From NCBI GenBank assembly GCA_017463985.1, contig JAFUEH010000018.1, positions 1 to 64,000 of the forward strand: a DNA stretch of 64,000 nt. Direction: 5' to 3'. The position numbers were made by a program, and so were the translations under genes. Below the pieces are notes generated by a model. The model was not told the origin of the DNA and did no database searches. It was given only the letters and a program-made list of their open reading frames with translations. Below are positions 1 through 7,394 of this stretch, one piece after another. The DNA comes from Eubacterium sp. Lineage in GTDB: Bacteria > Bacillota > Clostridia > Oscillospirales > Acutalibacteraceae. Within the stretch, counting starts at the first letter, position 1. Each line of letters starts with the position of its first letter.

Positions 1-55
1 ACGCTTTGACCGTTTTAGAATCAGAATTCTGCTTATGTTTGCCCCTTAAACGGCG

Positions 56-91
56 AACACAGCAATGGCTGAATTCAGCCATTGCTGTGTT
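56..91. repeat. perfect 36-bp palindrome
   Basis: An uninterrupted 36-bp perfect palindrome (18-bp arms, centre GAATTC). No T-run follows directly on either strand, so it is a less typical terminator. It may end transcription from a gene left of the window, or be a cruciform or protein-binding site. Nothing else is recognisable between positions 1 and 149. Confidence 0.6.
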
Positions 92-143
92 ATCCTTCTT
101 CGTCTTTATTTTTTGCTTACCCCAACATTTGACATAGAGCCTA

Positions 144-178
144 AAATAAGGCAGATCGGTCGATTCCCGATCTGCCTG
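144..178 (-). terminator. tsf terminator
   Basis: An 11-bp perfect stem (AGGCAGATCGG at 150-160 with CCGATCTGCCT at 168-178) is followed on the minus strand by TTATTTTAG. It lies 35 nt after the tsf stop codon and fits an intrinsic terminator for the rpsB-tsf unit. The plus-strand side also has GTTTTGTTATTT, so it may work in both directions. Confidence 0.75.
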
Positions 179-212
179 TTTTGTTATTTACGATAATCTC
201 TTTGCAAGCAAA

Positions 213-1328
213 TTAGCCGTTGAGCTGCTTCGCAATTTCCTCAGCAAAGTTTTCCTCTCTCTTCTCAAGGCCTTCGCCCTTCATCATTCTGATAAAGCCG
301 TTTGCCTTGATCTCCGTGCCGAGCGCCTTTGCAACGCTGTCGATATAGCCCTTAACAGAGCCCTGGAACAGATCGGAACGTACGAAATCCTGCTCTAACA
401 GACAGATTTCCTTGATCTGCTTGGAAAGTCTGCCCTGAACAAGACCGATAAAGATCTTGTTTTCGCTGATCTCAGCCTTATGAGAAACAGCGATACCGGC
501 CAGAATTTCAAAAGCTTCCTTAGAGATAAAGTTCGTGAAGTTCTTTCTCTGCTTATTGTCAAGACCCTGATAGATCGTGATGTCCTCGTCGCTCCACTTC
601 TTACCGTCGATCGCTTCGTTGATGAGGCTGGTCAGGATCGGCATCGGCAGTGAATCCGGCTTGTTCAGCGCACTGTCCACCGTGATAGACTTCATCTTAG
701 CAAGCTCGTCTTCAGAAATATCGTCCTTAGCAAGGTATTCCGGATTCATAGCAGCGATCTGCATTGCTACGTTCTTACCCATTGCCACAAAATCGGCGTT
801 CGCAGCCTTCGCTTCGTCAGCAACGTCAAAGCCAACCATAACGCCTACAGCACCGCCGGCATGAATATAAGTCGATACGATACCTTCCATTCTTTCGAAA
901 CGGCGCACCTTCATATTCTCACCGATCGCGAGAACAAGGTCGTTCAGCGTCTCAGTAACAGTTCTGTCAGTACCGTTGAACTTTTCTTCCTTGAGCGCTT
1001 CAACGTCAGCAGGATCGGTAGCAAGCACGGTCTTAGCAACGCCTTCTACAAAGCTCATGAACTTTTCGTTCTTCGCAACGAAGTCAGTCTCGGAGTTAAC
1101 CTCTACAACAACGCCCTTCTTAGACGCGCTGTCATAGTAAGGCAGTACAACGCCCTCAGCGGCAATTCTGGAAGCCTTCTTCTGTGCGGCAGCAAGACCT
1201 CTTTCACGCAGATAGTCAATTGCCTTATCCATATCGCCGTCAGCCTCGACAAGCGCCTTTTTACATTCCATCATACCAACGCCGGTCTTTTCACGCAGCG
1301 CCTTAACGTCCATAGCGGTAAATGCCAT
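213..1328 (-). CDS. tsf: elongation factor Ts
   Basis: Translation elongation factor Ts, the nucleotide exchange factor that regenerates EF-Tu-GTP. The N-terminus carries the UBA-like TAMDVKALREKTGVGMMECK motif and the core has TDFVAKNEKF, both hallmarks of the family. The start chosen is the ATG at 1328, behind a GGAGGAA ribosome site; an in-frame upstream extension is unlikely to be translated. The product is 371 aa, much longer than the usual 200-310. The extra length is a block of roughly 65 residues (about 223-288) between the SALNKPDS segment and the conserved GRLSKQIKEICLLEQDFV region. It follows rpsB, as in most bacteria. Confidence 0.97.
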   Translation of the reverse strand: MAFTAMDVKALREKTGVGMMECKKALVEADGDMDKAIDYLRERGLAAAQKKASRIAAEGVVLPYYDSASKKGVVVEVNSETDFVAKNEKFMSFVEGVAKTVLATDPADVEALKEEKFNGTDRTVTETLNDLVLAIGENMKVRRFERMEGIVSTYIHAGGAVGVMVGFDVADEAKAANADFVAMGKNVAMQIAAMNPEYLAKDDISEDELAKMKSITVDSALNKPDSLPMPILTSLINEAIDGKKWSDEDITIYQGLDNKQRKNFTNFISKEAFEILAGIAVSHKAEISENKIFIGLVQGRLSKQIKEICLLEQDFVRSDLFQGSVKGYIDSVAKALGTEIKANGFIRMMKGEGLEKREENFAEEIAKQLNG

Positions 1329-1358
1329 AATTTCTTCCTCCTTAAATATCATTCAAGA

Positions 1359-1377
1359 GGGCGGATAGACTCCGCCC
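1359..1377 (-). promoter_or_regulatory. rpsB-tsf intercistronic hairpin
   Basis: GGGCGGA and TCCGCCC form a 7-bp GC-rich stem with a 5-nt loop in the 61-nt gap between rpsB and tsf. No U-run follows on the minus strand, so it is more likely an mRNA-stability or processing element, or a weak attenuator, than a full terminator. Confidence 0.4.
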
Positions 1378-1389
1378 CTATATAGTTAC

Positions 1390-2133
1390 TTATTCAGCCT
1401 CTGCTTCCTTTTCCTCAGCGGCAGCTTCCTCAGCAGCCTCGGCATCAGCGCCGTCTCTGCCTTCGATTACTGCGTTAGCCATCGCGCCGGCAATCAGCTT
1501 TACGGCACGGATAGCATCGTCGTTACCCGGGATAACGTAGTCAATTTCATCAGGATCGCAGTTGGTGTCAACGATCGCAACGATCGGCAGACCAAGCTTA
1601 ATAGCCTCGGCAACAGCAATTCTCTCCTTGCGCGGGTCAACAATAAACATAGCCTCCGGAACCTTCTTCATCTCGGTGATACCGCCAAGGTACTTCTCAA
1701 GCTTTTCAATTTCGAGCTCAAGACCGGCAACTTCCTTCTTTGGGAGCAGATCAAAGGTACCGTCCTCCTGCATCTTCTTGAGCTGAGCAAGACGGGCAAC
1801 TCTGGTTCTGATGGTCTTGAAGTTGGTCAGCATACCGCCGAGCCATCTGGCGTTAACATAAGGCATACCGCAACGGGTAGCTTCTTCCTTTACGGACTCC
1901 TGCGCCTGCTTCTTCGTGCCGACAAAGATAATGCTGCCGCCCTCTGCAGCGAGGTCGCGAACGAACATATAAGCCTCATCCAGCTTCTTCACTGTCTTCT
2001 GAAGGTCGATGATGTAAATGCCGTTACGCTCCGTGAAGATGTACTCCGCCATTTTAGGGTTCCATCTTCTTGTCTGGTGTCCGAAATGAACGCCTGCTTC
2101 GAGTAATTGTTTCATTGAAACTACATTTGCCAT
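1390..2133 (-). CDS. rpsB: 30S ribosomal protein S2
   Basis: Small-subunit ribosomal protein uS2. The start [20 protein letters not shown] and the later block [20 protein letters not shown] are diagnostic. The initiator is the ATG at 2133, behind AAAGGAGGAA; the open frame upstream of it is the leader region, not protein. The product is 247 aa and ends in a strongly acidic Ala/Glu-rich tail of about 25 residues. It is first gene of the rpsB-tsf operon, with a promoter and leader RNA upstream. Confidence 0.98.
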   Translation of the reverse strand: MANVVSMKQLLEAGVHFGHQTRRWNPKMAEYIFTERNGIYIIDLQKTVKKLDEAYMFVRDLAAEGGSIIFVGTKKQAQESVKEEATRCGMPYVNARWLGGMLTNFKTIRTRVARLAQLKKMQEDGTFDLLPKKEVAGLELEIEKLEKYLGGITEMKKVPEAMFIVDPRKERIAVAEAIKLGLPIVAIVDTNCDPDEIDYVIPGNDDAIRAVKLIAGAMANAVIEGRDGADAEAAEEAAAEEKEAEAE

Positions 2134-2260
2134 TCTTTTATTCCTCCTTTTAGGTTTTTCCTCCACAAAGCCCGATGGCAAAGACCGTTTTTTATCACCT
2201 ATGGTCCGAAGGCTTGTGTGCGGTTTGCACCGATCGGGACGCACTTGTCCCTTTTGATGC
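2134..2260 (-). promoter_or_regulatory. putative rpsB leader RNA
   Basis: About 127 nt separate the predicted start site from the rpsB ATG. The leader is GC-rich and can fold: GGGAC/GUCCC (2236-2251), CGGU/ACCG, and a longer pairing nearer the ribosome site. S2 autoregulates through its own leader in several bacteria, so autogenous control is a reasonable inference. I cannot match it to a named leader motif. Confidence 0.4.
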
Positions 2261-2266
2261 CGTATT

Positions 2267-2295
2267 ATCATAACACAGCGACCGGCAAATTGCAA
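2267..2295 (-). promoter_or_regulatory. rpsB promoter
   Basis: -35 TTGCAA (2290-2295), 17-bp spacer and -10 TATGAT (2267-2272) on the minus strand form a housekeeping-type promoter for the rpsB-tsf operon. Confidence 0.7.
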
Positions 2296-2319
2296 GCATT
2301 ATTTTCCAAAAAATTACCG

Positions 2320-2733
2320 TTATTGCGCCAATACTTTTTCGGCAAAGCGCTTTGCGTCCGCCACGTCCTGCGCATTCGGTCTGCCCTTGGCAATAAATTT
2401 AAACTCTCCCTTGCAGAAAAACTCCTCCTCCGCTACGGGAATACCCTTGGTCTGCGCAAACTTTGTCACCTGCTTTTTCGTGGAACCCAGCAGCGCCGCC
2501 GAAGAGAAATTGACAAGCTTGCCGACCTGTACATCGATCGACTTCACAAACTTTTCGATCGAATCGTCCATTAATCCGGCGGCATATACTGCGCTGCCGA
2601 GGAACAGAACGTCCACATCCTCCGTCAGCGGATGGCTGATGTCAAGCGCCTCTGTACCGGCCGCTGCTGCAATCGCCTCCGCCAGTTTTTTCGTGTGACC
2701 CGTTTTTGTGTAATACCTTACCGCAACCTTCAT
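2320..2733 (-). CDS. flavodoxin family protein
   Basis: Small (137 aa) flavodoxin-fold protein. The N-terminal YYTKTGHTKKLAEAIA is the phosphate-binding P-loop of flavodoxins, and FLGSAVYAAG fits the second FMN loop. It probably binds FMN and acts in cytosolic electron transfer; the partner is unknown. It starts at the ATG at 2733 behind AGGAGGAC, one base after the HAD gene stops, so the two are translated together from one transcript. Confidence 0.85.
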   Translation of the reverse strand: MKVAVRYYTKTGHTKKLAEAIAAAAGTEALDISHPLTEDVDVLFLGSAVYAAGLMDDSIEKFVKSIDVQVGKLVNFSSAALLGSTKKQVTKFAQTKGIPVAEEEFFCKGEFKFIAKGRPNAQDVADAKRFAEKVLAQ

Positions 2734-2734
2734 T

Positions 2735-3427
2735 TCATTGTCCTCCTAAAACTTGATAAATTTCGTTCAGGCTATGGATTTCACAGTCTGTTTTCACTGC
2801 TGAGGTGTTGACCTTATGCTGCGGATTATACCAACAGCACGGGATGCCGATATTGTTGGCGCCCTGCATATCGCTGCTCAGCGAGTCTCCTACCATCAGG
2901 ATCTCGTCTTTTGCACAAGGCTCAATCTGCGACAGCACCGTCTGAAAAAAATGAACCGACGGCTTTTCAAAGCCGACCTCGTCTGAGATAAAGACGCCGT
3001 CAAAAAGCTTGTCCAGTCCTGTCCCTGCCAAGCGCTTTGTCTGTACGTCGTAAGCGCCGTTGGTTACCACATACTGACGGTAGCGTCCTTTCAGCGAGGC
3101 CACGACGTCATAACCGTTTTCAATAAAGCGGTTATGATCAGCGATCCCCTGCTCGTAAGCGGTGCATAAGCTGTCCGGATCGGCGCCGGTAATGCCTAAA
3201 TATTGCAAAAACTCTGCAAAACGGTTATGCATAACCTGTTCCTTTGTACATTCACCGCGTTCCAGCTTCTCCCAGTGACGGTTGTTGATAGCAGAATAGG
3301 CAGCCACCTGTGCGTCGGTCAGCTCCCAGAAGCCCTGCGTTTTAAAAACCGTACGCAGCGACATTTTTTCGGCATACAGGAAATCCAACAGCGTATTGTC
3401 CAAATCCCATAAAATCACCTTTATCAT
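2735..3427 (-). CDS. HAD hydrolase, YjjG-type nucleotidase
   Basis: A 230-aa haloacid dehalogenase-superfamily phosphatase. Motif I is DLDNTLLD, with the nucleophile and acid/base Asp; motif II is YVVTNG; Lys lies in GFEKPSVHFF; and the motif IV Asp pair is in MVGDSLSSD. The cap and the FEKPSVHFF stretch resemble the YjjG/YfnB pyrimidine 5'-nucleotidases, which clear non-canonical nucleotides; the substrate here is inferred. It has its own promoter inside the sigE-distal inverted repeat and is co-transcribed with the flavodoxin. Confidence 0.85.
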   Translation of the reverse strand: MIKVILWDLDNTLLDFLYAEKMSLRTVFKTQGFWELTDAQVAAYSAINNRHWEKLERGECTKEQVMHNRFAEFLQYLGITGADPDSLCTAYEQGIADHNRFIENGYDVVASLKGRYRQYVVTNGAYDVQTKRLAGTGLDKLFDGVFISDEVGFEKPSVHFFQTVLSQIEPCAKDEILMVGDSLSSDMQGANNIGIPCCWYNPQHKVNTSAVKTDCEIHSLNEIYQVLGGQ

Positions 3428-3433
3428 AACAAC

Positions 3434-3473
3434 ACCTCAAAAATCATTATAACGATTTATGAGGTGTTGTCAA
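3434..3473 (-). promoter_or_regulatory. HAD promoter embedded in an RBS-sequestering inverted repeat
   Basis: On the minus strand a -35 TTGACA (3468-3473), 16-bp spacer and -10 TATAAT (3446-3451) point to a start near 3439. The spacer carries CACCTC (3461-3466), complementary to the ribosome site GAGGTG (3434-3439) 5 nt before the ATG; pairing extends through AAATC/GATTT. Read-through RNA from sigE would fold with the ribosome site in the stem, while RNA from this promoter begins at that site and lacks the partner arm. Confidence 0.65.
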
Positions 3474-3498
3474 TCTTATCTTATGTCAAAAAACAGTT

Positions 3499-4200
3499 TT
3501 ATACCAGATGCTTTTGCATCTCGTTCTTAATTTTACCGAGAATTCTTTTTTCCAGCCGTGAAATATAGGACTGTGAAATACCCATTCTGTCCGCCAGCTG
3601 CTTTTGCGTCATCGGTGTTTGTCGGTTCAGCCCAAAGCGCAGCTCCATGAGCTCGCGCTCCTTTTGCGGCAGATGCGCCACCACGTACCGCAGCAGCCGC
3701 TTTTCGTCGTCATATTCAATTTCCTCGCTGATTTCATCCGGCTCTGTTCCCAGCACCTCCGACAGGGTCATTTCATTGCCGTCCCAGTCTACGGAAAGCG
3801 GCTCGTCAAAGGAGAGCTCGACTTTGGAATTAGAGGCCTTGCGCAGGTACATCAGTATCTCATTTTCAATGCAGCGCGAAGCATACGTAGCGAGCTTAAT
3901 GTTTTTATCGGGATCAAAGGTTTTGACAGCTTTCATCAGACCGATCGTACCGATCGAGACAAGGTCCTCTGCGCCGGCGGTGGGGCTTTCAAATTTTTTA
4001 GAAATATACACCACCAGGCGCAAATTATGGATCACCAGCAGCTCACGGTGCGTATTATCACCCTGCCGCAGCTCGTTCATGACGGTTTCCTCCTCCTCTC
4101 TCGTGAGTGGCGGCGGCAGTGTTTCCGGCCCGTTTATGTAAAAGCAATACTGCTCATAAAATAGTTTTTGAATCAAAAAATTCAGCAGCTTCATCAGCAT
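3499..4200 (-). CDS. sigE: pro-sigma-E, sporulation sigma factor
   Basis: Mother-cell sporulation sigma factor sigma-E, 233 aa, made as an inactive precursor. The pro-region (about 20 residues) runs up to YINGPETLPPPLT, which matches the conserved processing site. Region 2 is NLRLVVYISKKFE...GTIGLMKAVKTFDPDKNIKLATYASRCIENEI; region 4.2 is the HTH QLADRMGISQSYISRLEKRI. The ATG at 4200 follows GAGGTG that overlaps the SpoIIGA stop codon, so the protease and its substrate are translationally coupled. Confidence 0.97.
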   Translation of the reverse strand: MLMKLLNFLIQKLFYEQYCFYINGPETLPPPLTREEEETVMNELRQGDNTHRELLVIHNLRLVVYISKKFESPTAGAEDLVSIGTIGLMKAVKTFDPDKNIKLATYASRCIENEILMYLRKASNSKVELSFDEPLSVDWDGNEMTLSEVLGTEPDEISEEIEYDDEKRLLRYVVAHLPQKERELMELRFGLNRQTPMTQKQLADRMGISQSYISRLEKRILGKIKNEMQKHLV

Positions 4201-4209
4201 ACTAACACC

Positions 4210-5013
4210 TCATACATTTAAAATTTCAGGATTAAACACGGCAGAATAGCCGTCAGCCTTCATATTTTCGCTCAAAGCGACGTACACATTGTCCACCGTT
4301 TCCTCTCCTTTATCGGTTTTAATGATAATGCAATCCGGCTTAAAGGCCTGATAACAGCCTGTACCGCCGATCGTTGCTGCAGGGATCATTCTTGTTTGAC
4401 AGTCAGCGGCCACCGGCGCGGCCTTTTCGCTGTCTGCCACCATCACCGGCGCGCCGGAAAACGGCTCGCGCAGCCGGTTTCCTGTGTCGGCAAAAGCAAA
4501 AAAGGAAGCAGAACGGCTGTCCTTTTTGACCGTTACCCAAAACAGGGCGTTTTTGGCAGTCCGTCGGTTATAGATCCGCACAATAACAGCCGAGAGAAGA
4601 TAGGCGAGGAAGGCACAGCCCAGCAAGCCGCGCGCGCCGATATCAAAATAGACAACGCCGTTGTTCACTTTAATTTGCTCAGAACGGAACAGTAGATACA
4701 CGCCGACGGTCACGCCTAAAAAAACAAAGTTCACAAACAGAAAAATCAACAGTGTTGCCAGAAAGCTCTTCACGCGGTAAAACCGCAGTGCCAGCAGTAA
4801 GATCACCACTGCCGCCGCCAGCTTGGAAGCAGCACTGACAGCCGCCGGCAACCGACCGGCCAAAAGAATAAACGAATAAAGTCCGCCGGCAGCAGAGGCC
4901 AACACCAGCCTGTCGGTTTTCGCTTCGCGTTTGGTCAGACGGCAGGTCACCTGCAGCAGAAAGAAGGTAATAAAAAAATTGATAATAAATAGCACGTCGG
5001 CATAAATTACAAT
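4210..5013 (-). CDS. spoIIGA: sigma-E processing protease SpoIIGA
   Basis: Membrane aspartic protease that cleaves pro-sigma-E at the sporulation septum. The N-terminal half has five hydrophobic segments; the C-terminal domain carries ADTGNRLREPFSGAPV, with the catalytic D-[ST]-G-N motif. The family N-terminus (M-x-I-Y-x-D-V) only appears if translation starts at the ATT codon at 5013 (then VIYADVLFIINFF), which sits 7 nt after GGAGG. The GTG at 4995 lies about 25 nt from that site and would remove the conserved start. With the ATT start it is 267 aa. Confidence 0.92.
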   Translation of the reverse strand: MVIYADVLFIINFFITFFLLQVTCRLTKREAKTDRLVLASAAGGLYSFILLAGRLPAAVSAASKLAAAVVILLLALRFYRVKSFLATLLIFLFVNFVFLGVTVGVYLLFRSEQIKVNNGVVYFDIGARGLLGCAFLAYLLSAVIVRIYNRRTAKNALFWVTVKKDSRSASFFAFADTGNRLREPFSGAPVMVADSEKAAPVAADCQTRMIPAATIGGTGCYQAFKPDCIIIKTDKGEETVDNVYVALSENMKADGYSAVFNPEILNV

Positions 5014-5018
5014 AAAAT

Positions 5019-5066
5019 CACCTCCCGCTTTTCATTATAGTCGGGAGGTGGTAAAAAATGTGTCAG
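5019..5066 (-). promoter_or_regulatory. spoIIGA promoter inside an RBS-sequestering inverted repeat
   Basis: On the minus strand CTGACA (5061-5066), a long 21-bp spacer and TATAAT (5034-5039) form a -35/-10 pair; the B. subtilis spoIIG promoter also has an unusually long spacer and needs Spo0A. A perfect 9-bp inverted repeat, CACCTCCCG (5050-5042) and CGGGAGGTG (5027-5019), brackets the -10. The downstream arm is the spoIIGA ribosome site, and the predicted start (about 5027) is its first base. No good Spo0A box is visible. Confidence 0.65.
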
Positions 5067-5096
5067 TTTAAGACTGCATTGCCTGTGCCATACAGG

Positions 5097-5867
5097 TTAT
5101 TTATTTTTGATCCGATTGATCACGCTCTTTTCCAAGCGGCTGACCTGTGCCTGCGAGATTCCAATCTCCTCCGCCGTTTCCATCTGCGTTTTGCCCTGCA
5201 TGAAGCGCATATATAATATTTTGTTTTCCCGTTCGCTGAGGTTGTTCAGCTCCTCCTTGATCATCATTTCATCCACCCAGTCGGCGTCCGTGCTGCTGTC
5301 GCCCACCTGATCCATCACATAGATCGTGTCGCCGCCGTCGTTATAGACCGGTTCATAGAGCGATACCGGCTCTACGATTGCCTCCAGCGCCAGCACGACG
5401 TCGCTCTTTTTCATCCCGAGCTTGTCAGCGATTTCCTCCACGGAGGGTTCTCTGCCGGTTTCGTTCGTCAGCTGCTCCTTCACCTGCATGGCCTTATAGG
5501 CGGTGTCGCGCATAGAACGGCTGACGCGCACCGGATTATCGTCGCGCAGATAGCGGCGCACTTCACCGATACACATCGGCACGGCGTACGTTGAGAATTT
5601 CACCTCTAACTCGAGGTTAAAGTTATCGATCGCCTTGATCAGTCCGATAACGCCGACCTGGAACAGATCGTCCATACTGTCTGTCCGTCCGGCAAAACGC
5701 TGTACCACCGACAGCACCAAACGCAGATTACCCTCGATCAGCTGCTCACGCGCCTTCATATCACCGGCGCGCGCTTTCTTTAACAGCTCGGTTTTTTCGC
5801 TCTCCTTCATCACCTTCAGCTGGCTGGTATTAATGCCGCAGATTTCGACCTTATTATAATACTGCAC
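5097..5867 (-). CDS. sigG: sporulation sigma factor sigma-G
   Basis: Late forespore sigma factor sigma-G, 256 aa. NKVEICGINTSQLKV at the start is the sigma-G signature. Region 2 is NLRLVLSVVQRFAGRTDSMDDLFQVG, region 3 includes NETGREPSVEEIADKLG, and region 4 ends in the HTH TAEEIGISQAQVSRLEKSVINRIK. It starts at the GTG at 5867 behind AAGGAA. It lies upstream of spoIIGA-sigE, whereas the common arrangement is spoIIGA-sigE-sigG. A sigma-F/G-like promoter lies in the preceding gap. Confidence 0.96.
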   Translation of the reverse strand: MQYYNKVEICGINTSQLKVMKESEKTELLKKARAGDMKAREQLIEGNLRLVLSVVQRFAGRTDSMDDLFQVGVIGLIKAIDNFNLELEVKFSTYAVPMCIGEVRRYLRDDNPVRVSRSMRDTAYKAMQVKEQLTNETGREPSVEEIADKLGMKKSDVVLALEAIVEPVSLYEPVYNDGGDTIYVMDQVGDSSTDADWVDEMMIKEELNNLSERENKILYMRFMQGKTQMETAEEIGISQAQVSRLEKSVINRIKNK

Positions 5868-5896
5868 ACAATCATTCCTTCAATTGTTATGTACAG

Positions 5897-5929
5897 AAAA
5901 AGCTCCCGACACTAGTATGTGCCGGAAGC
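5897..5929 (-). terminator. terminator after the GNAT gene
   Basis: An 11-bp stem (5919-5929 with 5902-5912, two G-U pairs), a 6-nt loop and five U residues on the minus strand, 15 nt after the acetyltransferase stop codon. Confidence 0.75.
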
Positions 5930-5941
5930 CGTATTTTATAA
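5913..5941 (-). promoter_or_regulatory. possible sigma-F/sigma-G promoter for sigG
   Basis: CATACTA (5913-5919), a perfect sigma-G-type -10, lies in the loop of the preceding terminator, with TTATA about 17 bp upstream as a weak -35. The start would fall about 38 nt before the sigG GTG. Known biology (sigG driven by sigma-F and by itself) fits, but the -35 is poor. Confidence 0.4.
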
Positions 5942-5943
5942 GG

Positions 5944-6495
5944 TCAATCGTTTCTTTTTTCTTTTAGTTTATATACAAAGCGCAATCTGTCGCCGGTTCT
6001 GCCGTCAGGGTAATGATAATAATTGTCCACCTTTTTATAAAAACGAAAGCCGGTGGCTTCTAAAATAGAAGCAGAAGCAAGATTATTACTGTCGCAATTC
6101 CCGAAAATAGCGCGGCAGCGCTGTGTTTTCATATATGCCAGTACCGCTGTCACCGCCTCCTTGACATATCCCTGCCGTTGGTGGGCTTCAGAAAGCATAT
6201 AGTAAATGGCGTACAGATCCTTTTCTCCACCGTTCAACACAACAAAGCCGATCATTTTGCCGTCCAGTACGATCGCCCAAGCATAGTAGTTAAGGCGGCG
6301 CTTAAAATAATAGTTATACACACGGCGCAAGATGAAATCAATACAGTCTCCCCGTGTATTGACACTATTTTTTTGGGAATAACGCCCCAGCGCCGGATTG
6401 CAGTACCACCGGCGCATCACAAAATAATCCGACAGTCTGATTTTACGCAGCGTCAGCCGCGCTGTATGCAGCGTCACCGTTCCCGTGTTCTTCAT
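5944..6495 (-). CDS. GNAT family N-acetyltransferase
   Basis: A 183-aa RimJ/RimL-type acetyltransferase that would transfer acetyl from acetyl-CoA to an amine. Visible features are the TARLTLRKIRLSDYFVMRRW start, AWAIVLDGKMIGFVVL (beta 2-3), the acetyl-CoA loop RQGYVKEA, and NLASASILEATGFRFYKKV near the end. The substrate cannot be predicted. It is a single gene with its own terminator, at the border between the sporulation genes and an AT-rich accessory patch. Confidence 0.85.
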   Translation of the reverse strand: MKNTGTVTLHTARLTLRKIRLSDYFVMRRWYCNPALGRYSQKNSVNTRGDCIDFILRRVYNYYFKRRLNYYAWAIVLDGKMIGFVVLNGGEKDLYAIYYMLSEAHQRQGYVKEAVTAVLAYMKTQRCRAIFGNCDSNNLASASILEATGFRFYKKVDNYYHYPDGRTGDRLRFVYKLKEKRND

Positions 6496-6543
6496 AATAT
6501 CACCCTTATAATTATATCACAGTTCAATATGATTGCACGGCGC

Positions 6544-6906
6544 TTAAAATAGACCTTTTTCCTTTAACTTTTCATAACACCATCTGATTGCTTCAAAGCA
6601 TTCCTTTTCCGCTTCTTTGTCGGTAAAGACATTATCAAACGACCGCTGTACAAAGACCTCGTCAAAGTAATAATCCACTTCCTCAATCATATTTTTTGAA
6701 ATATTGTCTTTTTCAATTTCATATACCGCAAGCGAAATAACGACGCACATTCTAATGTCTTCATCATGCTGATTTGTGATATAGTCATAATACCAATTCG
6801 CTTCCCATGTACCGGCATCAGCATCTGAAAAATATAGTTTTTCAGCTTCTTTTAGTCGCTGTTTTATATCTGCGTAAAGGTTCAGTTCTTCTTCCTGTGC
6901 TTGCAT
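6544..6906 (-). CDS. hypothetical protein, 120 aa
   Basis: I do not recognise this family. The protein is acidic and rich in aromatic residues (EANWYYDYITNQHDED, EVDYYFDEVFVQRSFDNVF), probably all-helical and cytosolic. The length, charge and position next to a toxin-antitoxin pair recall immunity or antitoxin proteins, but that is only context. It starts at the ATG at 6906, 7 nt after GAGGAG. Base composition is AT-richer than the surrounding core genes. Confidence 0.6.
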   Translation of the reverse strand: MQAQEEELNLYADIKQRLKEAEKLYFSDADAGTWEANWYYDYITNQHDEDIRMCVVISLAVYEIEKDNISKNMIEEVDYYFDEVFVQRSFDNVFTDKEAEKECFEAIRWCYEKLKEKGLF

Positions 6907-6995
6907 ACATTCACTCCTCTTTCTTAATTATTTGAGCAACACAAATAATTCACAGACGAAGAAATGGCAAAAATCATACTTACCTCTCTAATGGG

Positions 6996-7394
6996 TTATT
7001 TGTCTGATTTTAGATATTCCTCAACAGCGCTCACAAAGATTCTTGCCTTTTCAAGTGCATCATACGCATCGCCGGAATCGAACTTAATTATCATATTATA
7101 GTCGCTATCTTCCCTGCGTGTTTGCAAAACATCAATAATTTTTGAAAGGCTTACATCTAATTTTTCTGTTTTAACATACTGCTGTCTAAAATAGGCTATA
7201 ACACCTGAATGCTTTTTTGAGTCATAATTATCCAGTATTTCAAGTGCCTTGATCGCATGAAATGCTGCATAATACGCTCTGTTAATAGCTGTGTTATAAT
7301 CCCCGATATCAATCATTGTAGGAATATACGTTAATGTTTCTTTTGCTCGGCTTAATTGCAGCGCTGAAAGCTCATAAGGTATTTGTTCAGGCAA
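6996..7394 (-). CDS. HEPN domain protein (toxin of an MNT-HEPN pair)
   Basis: HEPN-fold protein of about 132 aa, the likely RNase or ribosome-directed toxin. The catalytic R-x4-6-H motif is visible as NRAYYAAFH, followed by HAIKALEIL, KKHSGVIAYFRQQYV and REDSDYN, all typical of minimal HEPN proteins. I prefer the TTG at 7394, 8 nt after AGAAGG and overlapping the partner's stop codon; an ATG at 7418 would overlap by 32 bp. Tight overlap with the nucleotidyltransferase supports a two-gene toxin-antitoxin operon in which the partner AMPylates or blocks HEPN. Confidence 0.82.
   Translation of the reverse strand: MPEQIPYELSALQLSRAKETLTYIPTMIDIGDYNTAINRAYYAAFHAIKALEILDNYDSKKHSGVIAYFRQQYVKTEKLDVSLSKIIDVLQTRREDSDYNMIIKFDSGDAYDALEKARIFVSAVEEYLKSDK

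Noticed and set aside
2134..2295. N-terminal extension of S2 in the open frame upstream of rpsB
   Set aside because: It covers the leader and -35 region; the true start has a strong ribosome site and the family N-terminus.
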